Below, piece by piece: positions 22,280-34,790 of a stretch of DNA of 64,000 nucleotides. The notes beneath the pieces are model-generated. The model did not search any database and was not told the DNA's origin. It saw only the letters and a program-made list of their open reading frames with translations. The DNA comes from Gnetum montanum. Taxonomy: Eukaryota > Streptophyta > Gnetopsida > Gnetales > Gnetaceae. The DNA is taken from NCBI GenBank assembly GCA_015680685.1, contig MNCI01021461.1, forward strand, positions 467,256 through 531,255. Reading direction: 5' to 3'. How positions within the stretch are numbered: the first letter of the stretch is position 1; each line of letters starts with the position of its first letter. The translations under genes were made by a program, and so were the position numbers.

Positions 22280-22996
22280 TTGAGCTTATACGACCTAATC
22301 ATGACATCCATCCCACACCGTAAGGCCCTGATCAACATGTTGACGGTGATTCCGGTCAACGAAGACATGCCAGCGGAAGAGGAAGCAATCCACTTGATCA
22401 TGCTTCCCTTCGCGCCTGCAGAGCCAAAACCGTCTCAACTCACTTTCAACAATGACTCCATTAGGGAAGACCTCGAAAAGGGTCAGGTGACTACAGCACC
22501 CATATGCATCATAATTCAGGTCGGTCAACACCGAATCCAAAGGGTACACATTGATGATGGGGCTGCCACGAATGTCATCCCCTTCCCTATTGTGGACAAG
22601 CTGGGCTTGGTCGACCAGATCAAACCCACAACAACGTCGTGCTTAAGGACATTTAATAGGGCACGGGTCGTGGTGAAGGGCACGATCTACATAGACTTCG
22701 TGGTAGGGGATCAGTTTCCCATGAACGCAACATTCATCATGGTCGAAGAGATGCTTGATTTTAACTTAATCTTGGGGAGATCATGGTTAGCACAACTTAG
22801 GGTTGTCTCTTCACCCATACACCAGGAGATCCATCTACCATACGTAGGCAGGGAGGTGGTGATCCATGGTGATGAGGTAGCAACACAAGTAATCAACAAT
22901 GTAGACATGGATCAGGGCTCAAAGGTTATAACTTTTGAGAATAAAGCACCTGCTTACGCATGCACTAATCATCTAGCAGAGGAATTGGCTCAGTAA
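22280..22996 (+). pseudogene. Aspartic protease of element F
   Basis: A 238-codon open stretch. The active-site region is VHIDDGAATNVIPFPIVDKL (residues ~89-108); the canonical D-S/T-G appears as D-D-G. The C-terminal flap partner appears as FNLILGRSWLAQL (~159-171), the hydrophobic-G-R block typical of these enzymes. It would cleave the Gag-Pol polyprotein in the particle. It is intact as a domain but severed from an intact gag frame upstream and from pol 6 kb downstream. Confidence 0.7.
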
Positions 22997-23263
22997 GCTA
23001 GTTCCCAAAGTGAAAGCACATGGGCTGAGTTGCCCTTCCAAGTGGGGGGAAATGATGTGGATGAAGGCCTTGGCAAAGTGCCTTGGTCTTACGTCCTGCT
23101 GAACCCACAATGGGTCAAGAAGTAGCTATGCATAGCATAGCAACCTCTCTACTTCCTGCCCAGTTGCCATCCCTTATGCATTCATCACCTTTTTGCTTTG
23201 CATCCGCGTTAGTTACCAGTTAGCAGTTTTCCAAATTGTTAGTGTATCATCTCTTTAACAAGT

Positions 23264-23632
23264 AATGGCCTGAAATGGCCTGAAACTATGCTGCTACACT
23301 ATGGCCCAAAATGGCCTAAAAATATGCTACTTCACGACCCGAAATGACCTAAAACTATTCTCAAGAAATAGCCCGAAATGGCCTAAAACTATGCTACGCT
23401 ATGGCCTGAAATGGCCTAAAACTAGCTATGGCCCGCAATGGCCTAAAACTAGCGATGGCCCGCAATGGCCTAAAACTATGTTTCCCTATGGCCCAAAATG
23501 GCCTAAAACTATGCTATGCTATGGTTTTCAATGGCCCAAAACTATGCTACACGACGACTCGAAATGGCCTAAAACTAGTAAGGGCCCGAAATGGTCTAAA
23601 ACTAGCAGGGGCCCGAAATGGCCTAAAACTAA
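23264..23632 (+). repeat. Minisatellite of GGCCTAAAACTA units in element F
   Basis: About 12 degenerate units of ~27-36 bp built on CGAAATGGCCTAAAACTA, often followed by TGCTACGCTATGGCC. An open frame from ATG 23301 runs through the array for 119 codons as variants of GPKWPKT. No protein family is recognised and the frame may be a by-product of stop-free units. Confidence 0.9.
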
Positions 23633-23805
23633 AACACAAAAGCATGAAAATTCTGCATAAAGCTTAGCACAAAAAAAATGCATAAGTTAGCATAGAATAG
23701 ATGCCTTTTTTGAAATTTTTCTCTTTATTCAAAACTTTTTCCTTTTAGACAATGTTTGCAAAAATTTTACAAAAATTCAAAATTTCAAGAAAAAATCCCA
23801 TGCTG

Positions 23806-26800
23806 TCATGGGTTTCTTTCGCCCACACCATCTTCTTCACCATTATTTGCTTCTGCGTCGTCTTTTCTTGCATTGTCCCCTGCTGTCTCTTTATTCCTAC
23901 CCTCTGTGGGCCCTGTGCTCTCATTTGGAACTTGCATCGTATGAATGAAGTAGTCAGCTAGGGTAACACACGCAAGCTACAACAAAGCATAAGCATTAAT
24001 ACATTAGAAAATGATTGACTTGAGAAGCACCTACGTCTGTCTCGAAGGGTATCTGATCTAGACTGAGCCTGAGGTGATGCTAGACCTCCTCTGCCATAAT
24101 ATCCACCCAATGCCTATTGCTAGGTTTAGCTTTTGTAGTAGCTTTCTCCTTTTCGGCGGTCGTCCACCTAGGTGGTCTTAGAGAAAAGGAGGTGGTTGCA
24201 GTCTCACCTGTGGGGAGGTCCACTTCCCATTTAGAAGATTCTGTAACTTTTACCTACTCTTTGAACTTGTCGTAGGCCTCAGAAATTCCAATGGCATCTA
24301 CAAATGCCTTATAGGTAAATGGCTCCACAGAAGCATCCCGGTACAGTTTATAATAGGAGGCATGTTCCAGTTTATACATGTGTTTATGGTTTTTCTGGGA
24401 CTGTCCTCATTTGTAAACCCTGGCACTAAAATCTTTCCAATCTTGACTCTTCTAGGCCAACAAGTCCATTTGGATCCACTATTCTATTATTTCTCGGGTG
24501 GCTTCATTATTTTGACACACGACTATCCAAAATCTAGCATGATCTATCACAGCCATGTGCCAGTTCTCGTTGTTAGTATCACGAGATATGAGGAATTCGT
24601 TCCTTGATTTTAGGTCTTCCACCTTGGTGCTTAGGTTAACCTTCTCTTTCTTAGCCTTTTGGACCCATTTTCACAGGTCTTCATTGACGTGCTTATACTC
24701 CCACAAGGAGTAAGCCAAGTGCAAAGCACATTTTCTGGCCTTGTTGTATGCGTGACTGGGCACCTCGGTCACTTCAGGTGGGAATGTAGGCACGACACCA
24801 ACTTTCAAAGGCCATGTCGGGTCCCATTTGAGTTGAGAGGCTATCACAACATAAAAAACATGTCAGTCGCATTAGCGTAGCAAGGTTAACGAATTCAAGA
24901 ACTCTAGCGAACCAACATGAGAGCATCTAGCACTACTACTTACCCACTTCAGGGTCGATCTGCTAAAGATGATCGATCATGTCGTCAACGATCCCCTGCA
25001 TAAATGCAAACTTATCAGGGATCTCAGCCCATGGTTTCACATGAATCAGTGGGGATCCTACAATATTAACAGTGGTGTTTTTCATACTACTAAACATGTC
25101 AGCAATGACCAAAATGCACTATGACAAGATATACATATTGCCGAACTCACCGGCATCCAATTGCAGTTCCCCTCCCTTATGATTCAAAGTGATGACAGCA
25201 TCCTTGGCAAAGTCCCTTCCACACTAATGTGGGCTTCTTCTTTATTTACTGGTGCCTTTCCATTTGAGGTATCAACATCCTCTTTATTCATGGGAGACTC
25301 TTCTTCATCTCCAAAAATTCCCTCCTCGTTAGTAGAAGGATTCTGCCTAATAACAAGAGCCCCTGCCTTAGTAGTAGAAGCTCCTCCCCTCTTCACCGAG
25401 GCCCTCTCTTCTAAGACTGGGGCCTCCACATCTTTATTTGTTGCCCCCATCTTAGGGGCCGACACCTCTTCGTTGTCTTCTTCTTCTTCTTTTGGAATCC
25501 AAAAGCATGTTTGCATTAGCTCAAAATAGGTCAGCTTAAAGTAGATGCTACGATACGCTACGCTATCTAGCGTAGCATAGCATAACAAGCATTAACAAAG
25601 TATGCGAAGAAATAAACATGAACAAAAGTGATTACCAATGGGAGGTTGCGTCCTCTATAGCTTAAATCGTAGTCTTTGCCCCTCCTCTTCCTCCGTGTGA
25701 AGGGTTCTCTCAGTTGAAACAAGTCTCTTTCGCTACAACTTGCTGGCCATAGTCTCGGCTATGAGACGTTTCCCCTATGACACATTACCAGCTATAGCAG
25801 GGGGCACCTCTCCTATGCTATCTTGGCCATGAAAGTTGTGGGCCGCCCGATCCTTAGTCGTCACAGAGAACTACTCCCCAATTATTTTTGGGGGATCTTG
25901 GGCTCGGATGGTCCCAAGGATTTGGTGGATCCACAGTCTAGAAGTCTAGTCACGATTTCGCATGATCCAAGCTCCATTCTCATGGACTACCAAAAACTCC
26001 GCAAAACACCTCAAGCAGACTATGTAAAAGGCATAATGTATATTGGAACGAGACTCTGGCTTCTTATGGAGCCCTAATATTTAGGTTTGTAAGCCTTTAC
26101 ACAAAAACCTAGCCCAGTTGTAGCGAGCCCCATCTTCCATGACCTCATGCATTACCCAGGTCTGCTCAATCCCAAGGACCTTCCCTTGGGAAAGTGGCTG
26201 AGGGAATGCGCGAGCATGGAAGATAGGGTAAACTTTCTTGGTGGGTCCCGACTTGAGCTTCTCCATGGGGAGTCCCTTCCACTCCTTGGTAATCCCTAAC
26301 CACTTCTGAATATCATTCTTCTAAAGGTTCAGCTCTCTCTTGGTCTTCAACCCTATGAGGACGTCATCAGCAGGGACACCGAAAAGGTCTATGAATAGCT
26401 AGTCATTGATTTCAATGACCACTCGTACGCCCTGTATATGCGCATGCAAAAGTGGCCTGCCCTATCAGAAAAGGAGTCGACCATGGAGAGCATCTCGGCA
26501 GTAGGGACGCTTGGATTCGAGGCCAGGAAAAGATCCATAAACCCAACCTTTTGGATATTCTAGACCAAGGAGTCTAAGGCTGCACTGCATATCCAACATT
26601 GGCTCCCATCTACTTCTCCATACTTGAAGTATATTTTTGCCTCCTAGTTCTCAGCAGTTACCACTATCACCTCCTGGGACTTCCTCACCCCTATAGCAGT
26701 TTTCACAAGAAACATTTAGAATAAAAACATAGAAAACACAAAATATTGCAAAGGGACATAAGTAGGCAGCACCCATTGTTTAGCTTACTAGGTTTGTACG

Positions 26801-28235
26801 GTAACGGGAATGGCGGAAGACTAACTAGAACTTGTTCAACAATGATTAGTTTGAAGGGTGCCCATCCCTCATCCAACCAACACAACTCCTTGCATCTGTC
26901 ATAGGGAATGGGGTATAGCTCTGGGTAGGTGTGGTATTCACCCCCGCATTGACCAATCACACATGCACGTAGTTTCTCAGTAGAAGAGAACTCCTGCAGG
27001 GCCACCTGTGTTGTGGTCAGTACATCTGTATTGTCATGAAGCCCTTCCTTGTTAATGTAGAACCTAGTAATAAAAACATAGCGTTAACATTTGGCTAGCG
27101 TAGCAAACGTCGCACAATGCAATGGAACATGGCTGCAAAACTCACCCACCAACACAATAGATGGTCCCTGGTGGGTTTTGGAAGCACATTCCCATATGAT
27201 GTGCAATGAACAATGTGTTGTAAGGATGGTAGCAACTATACTTAAGCATATCCCAGATCCAAGTCAAACGCCTCAAATCTTTGGAGCATTGATTAGATCC
27301 TTCTCCATGCCTACTATTGATTACCCCATTCATCAAAAACCTTAGGATACCCCGGTTTGCCCCAAGAAATAGGATTTTTATTATGACAATTGCCTCTTCT
27401 TCCTCTAGGTATGACCAAACAATCACACTAAAGCATTGGAGGAGGAATTGTAGGAACTCCTGTGCTCCTTTCCTGAACCAAACTCCCGACTCCCCCACAC
27501 GTGTGTGGGGAGGAGAAACATTGGCCACTGATCTATTTACGCAACATAGGACCCCTGTAATTTCTAAGATAATCAGAATTGGCCTTAGCACTATCTTGCA
27601 CAACACAATAGAAAATGTTAGCACCATGATCGAGCACAATACGCATGTAGTGTAGCAAAGATTAGCATCTTAGCGAACCTATACGTAGCAAAAAATGTCA
27701 AAACAATAGTGCAGCGAAAACAGCCTAGCTTGGCAATGGAGCGATTAACCCTAGAAAAGAGATTAATACTACACCCTGACAAAAACACGTGTCACATTGT
27801 CACATCATGCATGTCCAAACCCTCTTGAGGGTCCTACGCTATGCCATTTGAAAGCCAAGTAACTTCAACTGTCCAAACCCTCGTGGTTATGGCAACCGCA
27901 CCGATGGCAGTTTACGTGACTTTGCATGCAACGTTAGCATAGCATCTGTGCATCCACTGTGGCCGAAATGATAACAGTGATGATGGTGTAAAGGCCAAAA
28001 TAATGAAAATGCGATGACAAAAAACATGGATAACTGAAATTGAATCGCAAAATTGATAGCAGAAAACAAAAATGATAACAGAAGCACGAAAAAACAGAGG
28101 AAGCATAGCAGCCTACCGGGTCATCGGCGTCTCTTCCCGCACTGCAACGTGCGATTATGTCACGCACCCTAGGGCTTACTTTACCTCCTCAACTTTTCCA
28201 AGTGCCAAGTATGTGCGTTCCTTCTTCGGAGCCAT
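23806..28235 (-). pseudogene. Spliced antisense gene inside element F
   Basis: Minus strand. Exon 1 at 28235-28185 encodes MAPKKERTYLALGKVEE and ends at GAG|GTAAAG. An exon ending at 27146 (IYCVGG, donor GTGAGT) joins in frame to 27063-26789 (acceptor TTACTAG, FYINKEGLHDNTDV to PLPYKP, donor GTAAGC). That joins in frame to the exon after CTATAG near 26694 (RVRKSQEVIVV). Later parts contain MEKLKSGPTKKVYPIFHARA (26.2 kb), a Glu-rich stretch (25.2-25.5 kb) and a coiled-coil-like part (24.3-24.7 kb). A 58-nt intron (24034-23977) precedes the last exon (23976-23806), which has an acidic tail ending GERNP. Several TAG stops and a frameshift show it is dead. The product is unrecognised. It could be the antisense extra ORF known from some Tat elements or a captured host gene. 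Confidence 0.65.
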
Positions 28236-28388
28236 CGTCCTGCTCGCCAACTCTTTCTCATTGCTATTCGAAAAACCACCTTGCTCTCTTTTAGCACGAT
28301 CGCTCTACGCTCCAAAATCGCTTTGTGCTTCGAATGTGGGCTCTGCATTATTATAGTGAGAATGACAAGCTTACCAAGGTCTAATCCC

Positions 28389-28395
28389 TATTTAT
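28389..28395 (-). promoter_or_regulatory. Possible TATA box of the antisense gene
   Basis: The minus strand reads CCATAAATAGGGA ~155 bp upstream of the ATG at 28235. A TATA-like word at this distance would give a ~120-nt leader. It is supported only by position. Confidence 0.35.
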
Positions 28396-28595
28396 GGTCG
28401 TAATGGTAGAAAAGGAAAACTTGCCATTCTCTCTCTCCATTTAATGCAGGGTATACCATGCAGCATAGCATGCTCGCCACGACGTTGTAGCACTATTGGC
28501 AATTAAAATGAATAGGTTTGGGTGAAAGATCCTAGCATGCTTTGAGTTAACTGTTTGCTTTCCCAAAAAACAAAAAAATATATATTTTTCAATTA

Positions 28596-28762
28596 CCAGT
28601 CCGGAAAAACCTTAAACTAGCAGTCTTAGCATAGCGACGATTTTACTAGTCTAAAAAGACCTTAAACTAGCAACCCCAACGTAGTGACAATTTTAGCGGT
28701 CTAAAAAGACCTTAAACTAGCATTCCTAGCATAGCATTTTACTCTAGTCTTAAGCTGGCAGT
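28596..28762 (+). repeat. Second minisatellite in element F (CCTTAAACTAGCA units)
   Basis: About 3.5 units of ~52 bp, each with GTCTAAAAAGACCTTAAACT, then AGCATAGCGACGATTTTA. The core resembles the CCTAAAACTAGC core of the array at 23.3-23.6 kb. The two arrays bracket the antisense gene. Confidence 0.8.
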
Positions 28763-29239
28763 TTCAATTCGTTACATGTACGCAGTCCACAATGACGTTA
28801 AACTAGTAGTTTCACGCTTTCACATCGATGGTTTTGCATTTTTTAGCAATTTTGCGTTCTCACATCGACAGTTCTACACTATTACATTTTTTCTTTTAGC
28901 AATTTTTCATCTCCATGCCTCAGTGATCTGCAATGATTTTAAACTGGCAAATTTTAATCTTCATATCATATTTTACTAGTTACATCTCATCGTTGTTCTG
29001 CAAATTTTCATCATACATGATTATTGCAAATAGGTGCCTCTTAACCAGGCTCTCATTTCACTTTGGCAGGTTGAGCAAAAAATGGAAATTCATCGCGATC
29101 TCTCCATGCCTTTAGCTTTAGCTGGTCCACATGGCAAGCTCACAACATAATTAAACCGAGAACTGATTGACTGGGAATCAACCACAGCTAGCACCATAAC
29201 GTCCTTAGAAACATCCCCAGACTAGCCCGAGCATCTGGT

Positions 29240-29960
29240 CTAAACCCTAGATCTAGAGGCCAGGGATGTAATTGAGGACCCTCTCATCAAGACGCCTATG
29301 ATCATGTCTAAGGGGAAAGTAAAAAAGTTAAAGCTTAGTTCCCTCCTAGATGCGTAGACACACGAAGGTGTGGTTAAAATCCTACAAGAAAACATTAAGG
29401 TCTTCGTGTGGTCATACAGTGACATGCCGGGTTTAGATCTGAGGCTGATACAGCACAACATCATCCTAGATCCGCGCATGAAGGTAGTCAAGTAGAAGGC
29501 TCCTAAGGGCAAACTAAAAATTGCACTAGCTGTAAGGGATGAAATCACCAAGCTATACCAAGCTAGTCTCATCCGTACAGTTGATTATTTAGAATGGGTG
29601 TCCAACATCGTTGTGGTTTCTAAGAAAACGAGAGGAATATGAATTTGTATATACTTCTAGGATCTAAACAAGGCAATGATCAAAGAAGATTTACCACTTT
29701 CAAGCATCGATCAACTCATCGACACTATGGCTGGTCATGCTCTATTATCCTTCATGGATGGTTTCTCTAGCTATAACCAAATTCGCATCAACCCAGAACA
29801 TTAATTAACAACAACCTTCATGACCCCATGGGGTACCTTTTATTACACTATGATGGCTTTTGTGCTCAAGAACGCTGAAGCAACCTACCAGCGAACCATG
29901 ACCTACATCTTCAGTGACTACATCCTAGAAACACTAAATGACTACGTAGAGGAATTTGGG
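29240..29960 (+). pseudogene. Reverse transcriptase of element F, truncated
   Basis: It reads MSKGKVKKLKLSSLLDA, stop, THEGVVKILQENIKVFVWSY, then LPLSSIDQLIDTMAGHALLS, FMDGFSSYNQIRINPEH, TTTFMTPWGTFYYTMMAFVL and KNAEATYQRTMTYIF. This is the Tat-type RT in correct order up to DYVEEFG, where the catalytic YVDD would lie. Two TAG stops replace Gln (29355, 29493). After ~29960 homology ends, so thumb, RNase H and integrase are absent. Confidence 0.8.
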
Positions 29961-30741
29961 TTCGCTCTCTATGTTTGTAGGGTGTGTTCTGGAGATGCGT
30001 TGGCCGCAAGTGCATCTCGCTACGGTAGCAAATACTACAGCATTGCAAAGTGGTTTTCTTGACTAGCTTGGCTACTTCAGAGTGCACATCATGTCCTACC
30101 TTCTAAGCTTCTTTCCTTTACCCTACTTCTTGCATCTGCAATCCTTACTCGCTCCCCTCTTTTAGAAGATTTTTCCAACGTCTGTTAAGCCCTCCTTTTT
30201 TCTCAATCGCAAAGTCCATGACATGTGTAACACAACTTGCTGCATGGGAAGCACCTGTAGGCATGTTAAAGCCCACACATAAATGTAACACAACTCATCT
30301 AGGGAAAGAAACACCTGTTCTGTGGTAAGGTTGTTCGAAAATGTAAATGACAAAGCAGAAAAAGGAAAAAGTGTAAGAGAGCAAAAGCTCACGCACACAC
30401 ACATGGCACGTAAGCTATTTCGCTACCACCCTCTCCAAGCGTTTAAATGAGAGGTCAAAGGTCATCAAAAATAAAGATGAAAACGTGAACAACTCCCTCA
30501 TAAGCACTCCAACAAGGGACTCTACTAAGCCTCATCTTTATCATTTTCTTGAACCTCCTTCCTTCCTACCTAACCCTATCCTTCCTCCCACAAAAAAACC
30601 AATGCAACACTCTCAAGCACGTCTAAGCGACGTCTTGACGATCATCACACAATAATGTTAGCGTTTTGTATTCCGTGGTGTTTCATATTTTTTTTGATGT
30701 CTCTCAAGGCCTTCCTCCAAACGTCGACAAAGAGGGACCAA
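29961..30741 (+). other. Noncoding 3' region of element F
   Basis: No RNase H or integrase motif on either strand. A polypurine tract GACAAAGAGGGACCA (30726-30740) abuts the LTR. Pyrimidine-rich near 30540-30590. Confidence 0.55.
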
Positions 30742-32466
30742 TGAAACACCCTAATTTTTAGGGCATTTTTACTTCACCAGTTGTTCGCAATTTAGGCAAC
30801 GTCATGTCACTTCAGCAAGAAGTGGATGTTTCAGCTTTAGGTTGTTCAGTTTGGAAAATTTTCCAACTAGTTAATTCGTCCAGCTGATAGCCTACTTAGA
30901 AACAATGCGGAGAGTTGTCAGCTGTGCTCAAAATGCGCAAAAAAATTTGGCAAGTTTTCTAGTCAAGGAGTTTGCTACGCTACGCCACACTATATAGCAT
31001 AGCAGGCTTTAGGAGACAGTTGTTCAAACAATCAATCATAAATTGTTGCAAGAAAAGGTGCTACGCTATGCCACGCTACGCAGCATAGCATAGCATAGTG
31101 AGAGCAAGATAGAAAGGCTCGGCTTACTTGGTGATTTCCAATTGCACTAAGTTAGCACCTCTGGCCTTCAAAAATAGTTTCTTCGCTCGACTTCAAGTTC
31201 TTCAGCAATGGCTCCTTCACCAGAAAACGTCAAACTTAGCAACAAGCAGGCTATGTCGGTTGCAACGCTACGTAGTGTAGCATAGTGTAGCAACTCTACG
31301 GGAATAACGAAAGGCATCTCAAAGGGTAGGATCAACAAGTTCGCAAGTTTCACAGCATAAAAGGCAAGGTTTTGCAGATTGGCGACATTTTCGCCACTAA
31401 GGCTGGCTGCTACGCTATGCTACGCTAGGCAGCGTAGCATAATGTAGCAAGTATGCAAAAATTAGTTGGAGTACTTCAAAGGTTTCTAACACATGCAACA
31501 GGACGCAACGCAAGTTTTTGCCTTGAACTGGTGGCTACGATATGCTACGCTACATAGTGTAGCATAACGTAGTAAGATTCTATGCTACAACGCATGGCGT
31601 AGCATAGTAGGAAGTTGCACTACATCAATGCATTTCATCCATTTGCACCGTTAAGTTTTGACAGTGCAATTATAGCATGGCAAGCTTATAATTACAGCAT
31701 GGCAGACAATTCCAATGGTCATGCACATCCAACGGTTGTGCACGTCTATGTAGCACAGACAAGTCAACACAGGCCCAGGGCACGTGGCATCCAAACTGCA
31801 TCTTTTGTGTGCCCTTGGTCCTATAAATACCCCAATGAGCAACACTTAGAGGGATCTTTTGGATCTTTCAGTCAGCAAGTCAGTCAATTTACTAGTGAAC
31901 TGGCTTGCAAGCAAACAAGAAAGTTAGCATTGCATTCCTGAGCATTGTAAACATCTTGTTTGACACTGTAAATAGTTGGCACTCCCGTTTGGCATCTGTG
32001 CTGCTCTTTCTTGCTATTCTCATAGCATTTTGCATTGTTGACTCTCAAGTTTGCATTCAAGCATAAAGCTGCTTTGCTCAAAACGTCTTGGTTACTCTTG
32101 GGATCTCTGTGCCCTTCAGAGCCGTGCAACCAATTGTATCCACCTTGACAGAGTGAAGCCACATTCTTAAAGCGATGCATTTTTCTAACTACATTTTACC
32201 CTACTTTCTTTCTTATCATTGCATTTTACATCATTTTTTTCCTGTTACGTTTAAAGATTATTCTATGTTGCAAATCCTGTTTTCAAATTATCCATTTGCA
32301 AAAGGTTATATTAACACTGACTAAGTCCTTGTCTGATCGACCAGACCGTTCAGGGCACCTTGTTTCCATTTTATCTAGCATGGCCCTTGCATGGATTCGG
32401 GGTTAAGACTATCACGATCGATGACCTCTCAGTGTTTTCTAGCCGCCGACGTTTTTGTTCACAACA
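30742..32466 (+). repeat. 3' LTR of element F
   Basis: Colinear with 17222-18971, differing by many transitions and small indels. TATAAATA at 31822-31829. The same CTACGCTA clusters occur at 30970-31110, 31262-31291, 31406-31450 and 31540-31610. Confidence 0.85.
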
Positions 32467-32721
32467 GTAAGCCTTTATTAAGGTCACCTCAAGATTTTCT
32501 AGTTATGCTAGCACATCATCCCAATGGGAGTGTTCTATTACTGTTGTTGGTTCTGGAATCTGTTGAATAGATTCCACTTCTACCTCTCCCCTAAGAGGGT
32601 CTATGGCATGGGTTGCAAGTGGTTCTTCTTAGGGCTATTCTTGGTCTCTTCCTGTTCTAGGTTGTTTCTCCCTTGGTTGAGACGACCTTGCTTCCTACGT
32701 GTGCTTCCCTTTTGGTGCCAT
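32467..32721 (-). pseudogene. 3' ORF of element D, proximal part
   Basis: The minus strand opens at ATG 32721-32719 with MAPKGKHT, followed by a stop and an Arg/Gln-rich stretch. It is the counterpart of MAPKRGQQGG at 9313 in element B. The frame is lost after a short distance. Element F interrupts it at 32466; the remainder is at 16605-17221. Confidence 0.5.
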
Positions 32722-34790
32722 CTACGATCACAACACATCCATGGATTAGTAGATATAATGTGTAACTTTAAATTTTTGGATACCTTTTCTTATTAGTTAG
32801 TTACACTTTGGCTAAGGTTGGACCATGGTAGACTAATAATTCTATTAATTATTCATTATAAATGTCACCAGAGCTTATTGGAAAGGTTTAACTCTTGGAA
32901 TTTGGTGTTTAATGGTTGATTTCTTAGTTAAACCTTTGTGGGAGTTAGAAAAAATTGCAAAATTTTTCTTATCAAAAATGGTACATTTGTGGCTCCCATG
33001 ATGAAGAGCTTACCTCCAGTAACTACAAGGTCAAAGAACGGAGTGACTTGGATAAACAATTTATAAGTTATGGGCTCTAAAAATTTGACAAAATCCTTTA
33101 GTGTTTATGAGAAAATGTAAAATTTTCAATGTGGGGTCGTGCTTATTTATACTATTTTTAACATACGTCAACAGGGCCTCATATGCAAGTCTACTTCATT
33201 GATGGGGCCTTATATACGGGGCTGATCGACAAAAATTTTCAAACTTGAATATCTTAAAAAATAATAGGAATTTTTTAATGAAATTATGATCCATGGAATT
33301 CCAAAAAAGCTAAGAATATGATAAAATCATTGAATAGGATCTTTGAAAGCTTAAAAATTGAAAAATTTAATGGAGAATGTGTTTAATGAACAAAATTTGT
33401 AAAGGAACACATGGTATGATGCAAAGAATGGGTGTACAAAAGATTCGAGTTGCAAGAATGCCTAAGGATAAGGTACTTAACAAACTTGACCAAGGGATAT
33501 GCAAGTGGGTCCTTCCCATAGTAAGCACATGCGATGTTTACCCTTGCATAACCTTAACCTAAGTAGTCTATGGGCCCTAGAGGTGACTAATGGTTGATGG
33601 AAGCTAAGGACCAAAGCCTAGAAGATTCTACCTAAGAATTCAAATACGCCAACCCAAGATATAGAATTAAGAACATGGGCATTGGCATCAAGGTGAATTA
33701 TGGATAGCATAGATAGATGATGGAAAAGGTGGAATGAATTTCCAAATTAAGGTCATAAGAAGTCCCTTTTGGAGTTCATGTTTAAAATGACTAAAGAAGA
33801 TCCATCCTTAGTCCAAACCAAAACCAACCTCTTTCAATAACTTTGCATCGCCACTCCAAGATCAATCCACCCCCTCGAGACACAAGAATGTTCCCATACA
33901 ATGACCATCATTCCATATAGAGAAAAAGAGAGAGTAGGAAGTGGGAGAGGGCCTTAGTTAGAGGGGACCTTCAGGCATGAGTACATGTCTTTCTAGTCCC
34001 ACAACTAGTGCTTGTAGCTTGTTTACTTTGTCTAAGGGATGTGCTTTGACTTTTCATGATGTTGTTTTTTCTTTTTGGATGGAAACCACACCATGTAAAG
34101 ACTTTATTTGACTTCTTGTTATTGGAACATGGAATGGTAAGAAGTCAATGAAAAACACTTAAGCACCCAAGTAAGTAGAAGAGTAAAAAGAGTATTGAGT
34201 CCCCTTGAAGTCACACCCTGTACAAACCTTTGGATCCTTCCCAATTCCAGAAACTACCAAGGTCACCAATTATTAGGAGTTGATTTAATGAAAAGGAACC
34301 TGAAACTTCCAAAATAAGGAAAACCATACAATTTTTGAATGAGTAGATGTCATGGGCACATTTCCTATTCCATGAAAAAGAAACCATGATTAAGTCATCG
34401 GTACTAAAATTCAAAAATAGAAATCAAACATTACCAAACCAAACATAAAGCACAAACCACCATTAGTAGCAGCCATAGCACCATTGTGTCTTGTTGGCAA
34501 TAAAGCACTTTTATTAGCAAAAATTTGAAAATTACATTCAAAGAAAACAAAGTGAAATATATAAGAAAGTGTAAAATATCCAATGAAGATTCAAACGTAC
34601 TAATGATGGTGTAAAATAAAAAATGATGTAAAATAGGAAAACATTTGAAAATCAAAAAGGTGTAAAATAAATAAATCACAAAATTAAAAACATGAAAAAT
34701 AGAAAATAGAAAAAATGAGCCATATGGATCATTAGCAGAGATGGCCATCTCCCCCATGATTGAGTTGGAAGGAGGAGATCTAAAAAATTG
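32722..34790 (-). other. Untranslated region between pol and 3' ORF of element D
   Basis: No domain is recognisable. It shares GCAAGTGGGTCCTTCCCATA (33501) and GTACATGTCTTTCTAGTC (33981) with elements B and C. It is AT-rich with repeated TGTAAAATA words at 34570-34670. The 137-codon open frame at 34431-34844 on the minus strand covers the end of integrase and low-complexity sequence, and is not a separate gene. Confidence 0.5.

Larger units (their letters stand above)
17222..32466 (+). mobile_element. Element F: Tat-like gypsy element with antisense gene
   Basis: 15.2 kb, plus strand, two ~1.74-kb LTRs beginning TGAAACACCCTAA and ending ACAACA. A purine tract GACAAAGAGGGACCA precedes the right LTR. 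The order is LTR, leader, gag with a zinc-knuckle remnant, protease, minisatellite, spliced antisense gene, second minisatellite, RT, noncoding tail, LTR. RNase H and integrase are not found. Flanks are AAAAG and GTAAG, at best a poor target duplication. It sits inside the 3' ORF of element D. The gag and RT sequence style fits the Tat lineage. Confidence 0.8.
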
